10,327 bases of DNA. Source: an uncultured Spartobacteria bacterium. GTDB taxonomy: Bacteria; Verrucomicrobiota; Verrucomicrobiae; Chthoniobacterales; UBA6821. Both the position numbers and the translations under genes were made by a program. The stretch spans positions 1-10,327 of the forward strand of contig CAIXGT010000068.1 of NCBI GenBank assembly GCA_903919105.1, given 5' to 3'. Numbering within the stretch: the stretch's first letter is position 1; each line of letters starts with the position of its first letter. Below are positions 7,026 through 10,327 of this stretch, piece by piece. The notes under the pieces were generated by a model. That model was given only the letters and a program-made list of their open reading frames with translations. It was not told the origin of the DNA and searched no databases.

Positions 7026-7925
7026 CTAGGCTGCGCGTTCGGGGGCAGGGAATGAAAGCGCACTGCGATGGTGCTTTGCCCTCTTCAAAAAATCGAGAAG
7101 GGAGTCGGGGTTTTCATCCCCGATCGCGGTGGCCATCGATTTCAAGAGTTTGGACATTTCCCGTAGGGCTGCGGCAACTTCCGGGCCGTTAGAGGTAAGG
7201 ATTCCTGTCCAGAGCTCTGGGTTGCTTGCGGCAACGCGCGTGGCGTCCCGGAAGCTACCACCGGCCAGTTGCTGGGATCCTTCCGGAAGCGTATCGATGA
7301 CAAGATTCATCAGGGCATAGGCGAGGGCGTGCGGCAGGTGGCTGAGCCGGGCAACCAGACGGTCGTGTTCGACAGGGCTCATTATCGTGACGGCACAACC
7401 AAGGTCCTGCCAGAATCCTCTTACCTTGCCGAGGGCACTTTGAGCGCTTTCCCGGGAAGGAGTGACAAGGCAGGGAGCCCCCTCAAACAGGTCTTCGCGT
7501 GCGGCTCCGAGCCCTGCCCGTTCGCTGCCGGCCATCGGGTGGGCTCCTACGTAACTCCCCCCAAGAATCGGTGTGAGTTGATCGACGACGCAGGCTTTCA
7601 CACTTCCTGCGTCCGTGATGACCGCCGTAGCCGAAAGTCCCGGAGCCATGCTCCTTGCCAGCCCTTCCATGCTGTCGACCGGGGTGCAAAGCACGACGAG
7701 ATCAGCATCCTCCACGGCAACCGCTGGGTCAGTGGAGATAGAATCGGCCAAACCTCTGCTGGTGAGATCATTCAAGGCTTCTTCGTTGCGTGCCCAGGCC
7801 GATATATTAGTGCCTGGATAGCGGCTTCGAAGGGCCATGGCGATTGAGCCACCGATGAGCCCAGGACCAAAAATGGTGACGCGTTCGGCGGGCGCCGTAT
7901 CGTTCTTGACTGCCGGAGTGCTCAC
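7026..7925 (-). CDS. tyrA: Prephenate/arogenate dehydrogenase
   Basis: TyrA oxidatively decarboxylates prephenate (or arogenate) on the route to tyrosine. With the GTG start at 7925 it has 299 residues. Its Rossmann fold has GPGLIGGS (20-27), followed by VVLCTPVD (77-84), DAGSVK (105-110), GAHPMAGSE (127-135) and SHLPH (195-199). The histidines in the last two motifs match those used in catalysis and substrate binding in characterised TyrA enzymes. There is no chorismate mutase domain and no C-terminal ACT domain, so feedback control by tyrosine through ACT is not expected. The frame is open to an ATG at 8012, but those 29 extra residues overlap the lipoprotein gene by 77 bases and do not look like TyrA; the GTG starts 10 bases after the lipoprotein stop. 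Substrate and cofactor preference are not readable here. Confidence 0.93.
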   Translation of the reverse strand: MSTPAVKNDTAPAERVTIFGPGLIGGSIAMALRSRYPGTNISAWARNEEALNDLTSRGLADSISTDPAVAVEDADLVVLCTPVDSMEGLARSMAPGLSATAVITDAGSVKACVVDQLTPILGGSYVGAHPMAGSERAGLGAAREDLFEGAPCLVTPSRESAQSALGKVRGFWQDLGCAVTIMSPVEHDRLVARLSHLPHALAYALMNLVIDTLPEGSQQLAGGSFRDATRVAASNPELWTGILTSNGPEVAAALREMSKLLKSMATAIGDENPDSLLDFLKRAKHHRSALSFPAPERAA

Positions 7926-7935
7926 GCGGAGCAGA

Positions 7936-8352
7936 TCAGGGAACCAGAAAGACCTTTCCGGAGTAGGGATCCTTGACTTCGGAGCCAGGAGGGAAACCGC
8001 GGACATCCACATAACCCGCGGTTGGTGAGTGGGGGCTGGTCACGAATCCAGGCTTTCCCGGGACGGGGGTTCCGTAAGGGAGATCGCGGGGAGCAGCAAC
8101 GGGAACGGGGGTCGGAGTGGCAAAGGGATTGGCAGGGCTGGAAATCGCATTGGTCACCGCGCTGTTGGTGTCGGTGACACTCCCGTCAACAAGAGGAACT
8201 CCATTGGTCGAGGTTAAGGTGGTTATCTCTTGGGAATCTGTGACGGTGGCCGCGCCGCGCTTCTTTCTTGGAGCAGGTGTCTCGTTGTCGGCGCATCCCG
8301 CCAAGATCAGGACTAGGAAAAGTGGGAGCAAGCGGAGTGATTGTTTCATCAT
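7936..8352 (-). CDS. Small putative lipoprotein, function unknown
   Basis: I do not recognise a named function. The 138-residue protein starts with a basic/hydrophobic signal peptide ending in the lipobox LAGC, with Cys20 as the predicted lipidation site. A Thr/Ser/Asn-rich, then Pro-rich, low-complexity stretch (about 35-95) leads to a compact C-terminal segment (about 100-138) rich in Gly, Pro and aromatics, with GYVDVRGFPPGSEV and DPYSGKVFLVP. That segment looks like the conserved part and would sit in the periplasm or on the outer membrane. The start is well supported: TAAGGA (8360-8365) lies seven bases upstream of the ATG, the clearest Shine-Dalgarno sequence in the window. As first gene of the operon before tyrA it may be co-expressed with aromatic synthesis without sharing its function. 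Confidence 0.82.
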   Translation of the reverse strand: MMKQSLRLLPLFLVLILAGCADNETPAPRKKRGAATVTDSQEITTLTSTNGVPLVDGSVTDTNSAVTNAISSPANPFATPTPVPVAAPRDLPYGTPVPGKPGFVTSPHSPTAGYVDVRGFPPGSEVKDPYSGKVFLVP

Positions 8353-8376
8353 GGTGAAGTCCTTAGGTGATCACTC

Positions 8377-8405
8377 ATTTGTCCCGTGACTTCAATGTTT
8401 TTCAA
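8377..8405 (-). promoter_or_regulatory. Candidate promoter for the minus-strand operon
   Basis: On the minus strand, TTGAAA (8400-8405) and ACAAAT (8377-8382) are 17 bases apart and match the sigma-70 -35 and -10 hexamers at 5/6 and 3/6 positions. Transcription would begin near 8370, giving a leader of about 18 bases that contains the Shine-Dalgarno sequence of the lipoprotein gene. The weak -10 makes this tentative. Confidence 0.3.
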
Positions 8406-8448
8406 CCGGAATAAGGATTTTCACGGAGGGAACCGCTTATGACCAAAG

Positions 8449-8466
8449 TGTGACGAAAGCGTCACA
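8449..8466. promoter_or_regulatory. Perfect inverted repeat, candidate operator
   Basis: TGTGACG (8449-8455) and CGTCACA (8460-8466) form a perfect 7-bp inverted repeat with the spacer AAAG. The TGTGA/TCACA arms resemble CRP/FNR-family half sites, but they are separated by 8 bases rather than the usual 6. The centre lies about 57 bases before the predicted start of the rightward RRM transcript and about 87 before the predicted leftward start, so it could serve both. The regulator is unknown, and the repeat could instead act as an RNA hairpin. Confidence 0.45.
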
Positions 8467-8479
8467 TCGATAAATTCTG

Positions 8480-8508
8480 TTGCCAAAGTGACCCAGCATC
8501 ACCATAGC
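8480..8508 (+). promoter_or_regulatory. Candidate promoter for the RRM protein gene
   Basis: TTGCCA (8480-8485) matches the -35 consensus at 5/6 positions and is spaced 17 bases from CATAGC (8503-8508), a weak -10 match. Transcription would start near 8515, leaving a leader of about 140 bases before the ATG at 8654. The assignment rests on hexamer match and spacing only. Confidence 0.35.
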
Positions 8509-8552
8509 TTGAAGTCGAAGTTCGATGATAGCGATTCAGGCAATGCAGGTTC

Positions 8553-8602
8553 CCCGCTGGTCGGGAGGACTGCTCCACGTCTCCTCAGGTGAGGAGCTGG
8601 TG
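8553..8602 (+). promoter_or_regulatory. Structured 5' leader of the RRM protein mRNA
   Basis: Two hairpins lie in the predicted leader. The first pairs 8553-8556 with 8562-8565. The second is a perfect 6-bp stem, CTCCTC (8581-8586) with GAGGAG (8591-8596), extendable by three pairs (8576-8578 with 8600-8602). The second stem buries GAGGAG, the strongest Shine-Dalgarno-like sequence nearby, although it is 57 bases before the start codon. Long structured leaders are known for cold-shock mRNAs; a similar control here is inference. Confidence 0.35.
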
Positions 8603-8653
8603 CATTCCAAGAAGTAGCCGTCAGCGTAACAGGAACCAACAAAAACAAGCAGT

Positions 8654-9118
8654 ATGAAGTTATATATCGGGAATCTTCCCTTCTCAGCAACCGACGCTGA
8701 CCTCCGCGAGGTTTTCGGCGCTCACGGAACTGTCACGGACGCAGTCGTCATGATAGACCGTACGACCGGCCGCTCACGCGGATTCGGATTCATCACCATG
8801 AGCACCGACGACGAAGGTCGCGCGGCAATCACAGGACTCAGCGGCGCCGACATGGGCGGACGCAATCTCACCGTCAATGAAGCCCGTCCGATGGAGGATC
8901 GTCCTCGCGGTGGTGGCGGAGGCGGCGGTGGTGGCTACGGTGGTGGCGGCGGAGGCGGCTACCGTGGTGGTGGCGGCGGAGGCGGTGGTGGCTACCGTGG
9001 TGGTGGCGACCGTGGCGGTAGCGGTGGAGGCGGCTACCGTGGTGGTGGCGGCGGAGGCGGAGGTGGTGGCTACCGTGGTGGTGGCGATGACCGCGGTGGA
9101 CGACAGGACTACCGCTAA
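8654..9118 (+). CDS. RRM-domain RNA-binding protein with Gly-rich tail
   Basis: The 154-residue protein has one RNA recognition motif (about 1-78), with RNP2 as LYIGNL (3-8) and RNP1 as RGFGFITM (42-49). The aromatic residues at the RNA-stacking positions, Tyr4, Phe44 and Phe46, are present. Residues 86-149 form a Gly-rich tail with four GYRGGG units beginning at 102, 113, 127 and 139, ending in a charged RQDYR. Single-RRM proteins with such tails occur in cyanobacteria and several other phyla, and some are cold-induced RNA chaperones; that role is inferred here. The ATG at 8654 begins exactly at the domain start. No good Shine-Dalgarno sequence is in range (an AGGA lies 19 bases upstream). 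The gene is monocistronic, with a long leader and two terminators behind it. Confidence 0.95.
   Translation: MKLYIGNLPFSATDADLREVFGAHGTVTDAVVMIDRTTGRSRGFGFITMSTDDEGRAAITGLSGADMGGRNLTVNEARPMEDRPRGGGGGGGGGYGGGGGGGYRGGGGGGGGGYRGGGDRGGSGGGGYRGGGGGGGGGGYRGGGDDRGGRQDYR
8909..9100 (+). repeat. In-frame glycine-codon repeats in the RRM gene
   Basis: GGT/GGC-rich, imperfectly repeated coding DNA. A 19-base unit, GGCTACCGTGGTGGTGGCG, occurs identically four times starting at 8957, 8990, 9032 and 9068, always in the same codon phase and separated by 33, 42 and 36 bases. All copies encode GYRGGG. The pattern suggests expansion by slippage or unequal recombination under pressure to keep the frame. The coding strand is strongly G-rich and could form two-tier G-quadruplexes. 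Confidence 0.9.
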
Positions 9119-9136
9119 GTCTACTAAATTTTCAAC

Positions 9137-9159
9137 AGTCCCTGAATGGGGACTTTTTT
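9137..9159 (+). terminator. First terminator after the RRM gene
   Basis: A 6-bp stem, AGTCCC (9137-9142) with GGGACT (9149-9154), encloses a six-base loop and is followed by a T-run to 9159. It lies 18 bases after the stop codon. The stem is short but has the usual intrinsic terminator form. Confidence 0.75.
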
Positions 9160-9163
9160 AATC

Positions 9164-9197
9164 AAAGGCCCGGGAGGAAACTTCCGGGCCTTTTTTT
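9164..9197. terminator. Strong, probably bidirectional terminator between the RRM gene and pabB
   Basis: A 13-bp stem (9164-9176 with 9181-9193, one G-T pair) closes a GAAA tetraloop and is followed by seven Ts (9191-9197) on the plus strand. It backs up the first terminator for the RRM gene. The converging pabB gene ends at 9204, so on the minus strand the hairpin sits directly after its stop. In that direction only CTTTGATT follows, so termination would be weaker. Confidence 0.88.
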
Positions 9198-9203
9198 AGC
9201 TAC

Positions 9204-10327
9204 TTATGGCTGGATACCCTTTGCCGCCTTCAGGATGCCCGCGGCCTTATGGAGGGTCTCCTCCCATTCCTTTTCCGGATCGGAGTCGGCTGTGATGCCC
9301 GCGCCAACATGAAAAGAGGCTTCTCCATCTCGGATCATAACCGTACGGATCGCAATGTTGAACTGGCTCTCCCCGTTATAGCCGAAGTAGCCGATGGCTC
9401 CCGTGAAAAGACCGCGCGGTGTCGGCTCCAGCTCGCTGATAATCTCCAGGGCTCTTTTTTTTGGAGCTCCTGAAATCGATCCTCCGGGGAAGCAGGCTGC
9501 CACCGCGGCAACCTGCGAGACGTCTTCCCGAAGCTTGCCCTCGACAGTCGAGACGAGGTGGAAGACCTGCGCGTAACGTTCCAGTTCGGCAATCCGAGCT
9601 GTTGTCACACTGCCGTATTCACAGATGCTTCCCAGATCATTGCGCTCCAGGTCGGTAATCATGATCAGTTCCGCAAGTTCCTTCGGGGATGATTGAAGCT
9701 CCAAGGCCTCGCGTTCATCGGCCGGGATCGCATCACGTCGGGGTCTTGTCCCCTTGATCGGACGGGTTGAGATTGTACGTCCGCTAATCTTGAGAAAGCA
9801 TTCGGGGGAACTGGAGAGGACCGCCTCGTTTCCAAGTCGGAGGTAGGCTGAATGAGGAGCTGGGGATGCTTCGCGCAACGCCAGATAGAGAGGCCAGGGA
9901 TCACCTCCAAACCGAGCGGAGAAACGATGCGAAAGGCAGACCTGGTAGATGTCTCCCGAGGCAATGTATTCGCGGGCCCGGGATACTATCCTCAGATAAG
10001 ACTCCCTTCCTATATCCGACTGGAAGTCCACGATTGGAAGTCGGGCAGGAGGGGCCTGTATGGAGGTTGGCTCGCCAGGGTTTTCTCTCCTCATTGTTCC
10101 TACAGATAGGATCTTCGGGGCATCGTAAAAACCGAAGCGGAAGGACCCGTCGAATCGGAAGTAACCGATGGCAGCTCCATCAGGTGCCCCGGTTTTTCCG
10201 GGCGGCCGCTTTCTTGCCGCGAGTTCCCTTTCGATAAGGTGCCAGTCCGAGGTTTCTCCCTCGAGGATCAAGTCTGGATCCGATGCCAGCAGAGACATTT
10301 CCTTCGAGCCCTCCAGCGAACTATCCA
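9204..10327 (-). CDS. pabB: Aminodeoxychorismate synthase component I, 5' end beyond the window
   Basis: PabB aminates chorismate to aminodeoxychorismate, feeding p-aminobenzoate and folate synthesis; it normally takes ammonia from a PabA glutaminase. Numbering from the Met at 10298, the chorismate-binding domain shows GDIYQVCLS (115-123), SSSPECF (162-168), PIKGTRPR (180-187), DLERNDLG (216-223), PGGSISGAPK (271-280) and VGAGITADSDPEKE (331-344). The lysine in PIKGT (Lys182) is the PabB signature; anthranilate synthases have PIAGT. The frame stays open to the window edge, and the nine codons before that Met (DSSLEGSKE) continue the conserved N-terminal pattern that runs into LLASDP. The Met at 10298 is therefore internal and the gene partial. 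No aminodeoxychorismate lyase domain is fused at the C terminus. Confidence 0.93.
   Translation of the reverse strand, partial: DSSLEGSKEMSLLASDPDLILEGETSDWHLIERELAARKRPPGKTGAPDGAAIGYFRFDGSFRFGFYDAPKILSVGTMRRENPGEPTSIQAPPARLPIVDFQSDIGRESYLRIVSRAREYIASGDIYQVCLSHRFSARFGGDPWPLYLALREASPAPHSAYLRLGNEAVLSSSPECFLKISGRTISTRPIKGTRPRRDAIPADEREALELQSSPKELAELIMITDLERNDLGSICEYGSVTTARIAELERYAQVFHLVSTVEGKLREDVSQVAAVAACFPGGSISGAPKKRALEIISELEPTPRGLFTGAIGYFGYNGESQFNIAIRTVMIRDGEASFHVGAGITADSDPEKEWEETLHKAAGILKAAKGIQP

Noticed and set aside
8909..9100. Repeat block considered as a CRISPR array or other array
   Set aside because: The units are in codon phase, spacing is irregular, and the spacers are also glycine codons; they encode a protein tail.
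8877..9161. Alternate-frame Val/Ala-rich frame over the Gly-rich repeats
   Set aside because: It is the shifted reading of GGT/GGC repeats (GTG and GCG codons) inside the RRM gene, with no independent start signal.
9204..10327. Anthranilate synthase component I (TrpE) instead of PabB
   Set aside because: The active-site motif reads PIKGT with lysine, as in PabB, rather than PIAGT as in TrpE, and no trp gene is adjacent.

Overview
The window looks like a chromosomal housekeeping region of a moderately GC-rich bacterium. My best guess at lineage is Verrucomicrobiota or a relative. That rests on gene content: an S20 protein with a long Lys/Ala tail, a homocysteine methyltransferase/MTHFR fusion, a tyrA-aroA-cmk-plsC cluster headed by a small lipoprotein, and an RRM protein with a Gly-rich tail. 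It is an inference from remembered family patterns, not a search. No phage, transposon, CRISPR array or defence system is visible.

Layout. Positions 1-98 hold no gene, only a hairpin and a short stretch resembling a tRNA-Leu D arm. A CAU-anticodon tRNA (99-173) and rpsT (219-581) follow on the plus strand, ending in a strong intrinsic terminator (609-640). From 8352 down to 681 the minus strand carries eight tightly packed genes that read as one operon: small lipoprotein, tyrA, aroA, cmk, plsC, ABC ATPase, ABC-2 permease, and the bifunctional homocysteine S-methyltransferase/methylenetetrahydrofolate reductase. Gaps between neighbours run from a 1-base overlap to about 41 bases. The 300-base divergent intergenic region 8353-8653 holds candidate promoters for both directions, a perfect 7-bp inverted repeat and a long structured leader. 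The leader precedes an RRM RNA-binding protein gene (8654-9118, plus), which ends at two tandem terminators. The last gene, pabB on the minus strand (9204 to the window edge), converges on those terminators and is cut off at its 5' end.

Functionally, aroA makes EPSP on the way to chorismate. TyrA then channels prephenate toward tyrosine, and PabB uses chorismate for folate. The MTHFR fusion consumes folate one-carbon units to make methionine. Cmk and PlsC supply nucleotide and phospholipid precursors, and the ABC pair is an exporter of unknown substrate. The aromatic, folate and methionine genes are thus linked by metabolism, although pabB is a separate transcription unit.

The least ordinary observations are the regulatory region and leader before the RRM gene, a CMP kinase with an apparently shortened LID segment and a DSG-to-SSG change, the general lack of Shine-Dalgarno sequences with pyrimidines just before most start codons, and the long basic tail on S20. 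Nothing here is convincing as a new biological system.
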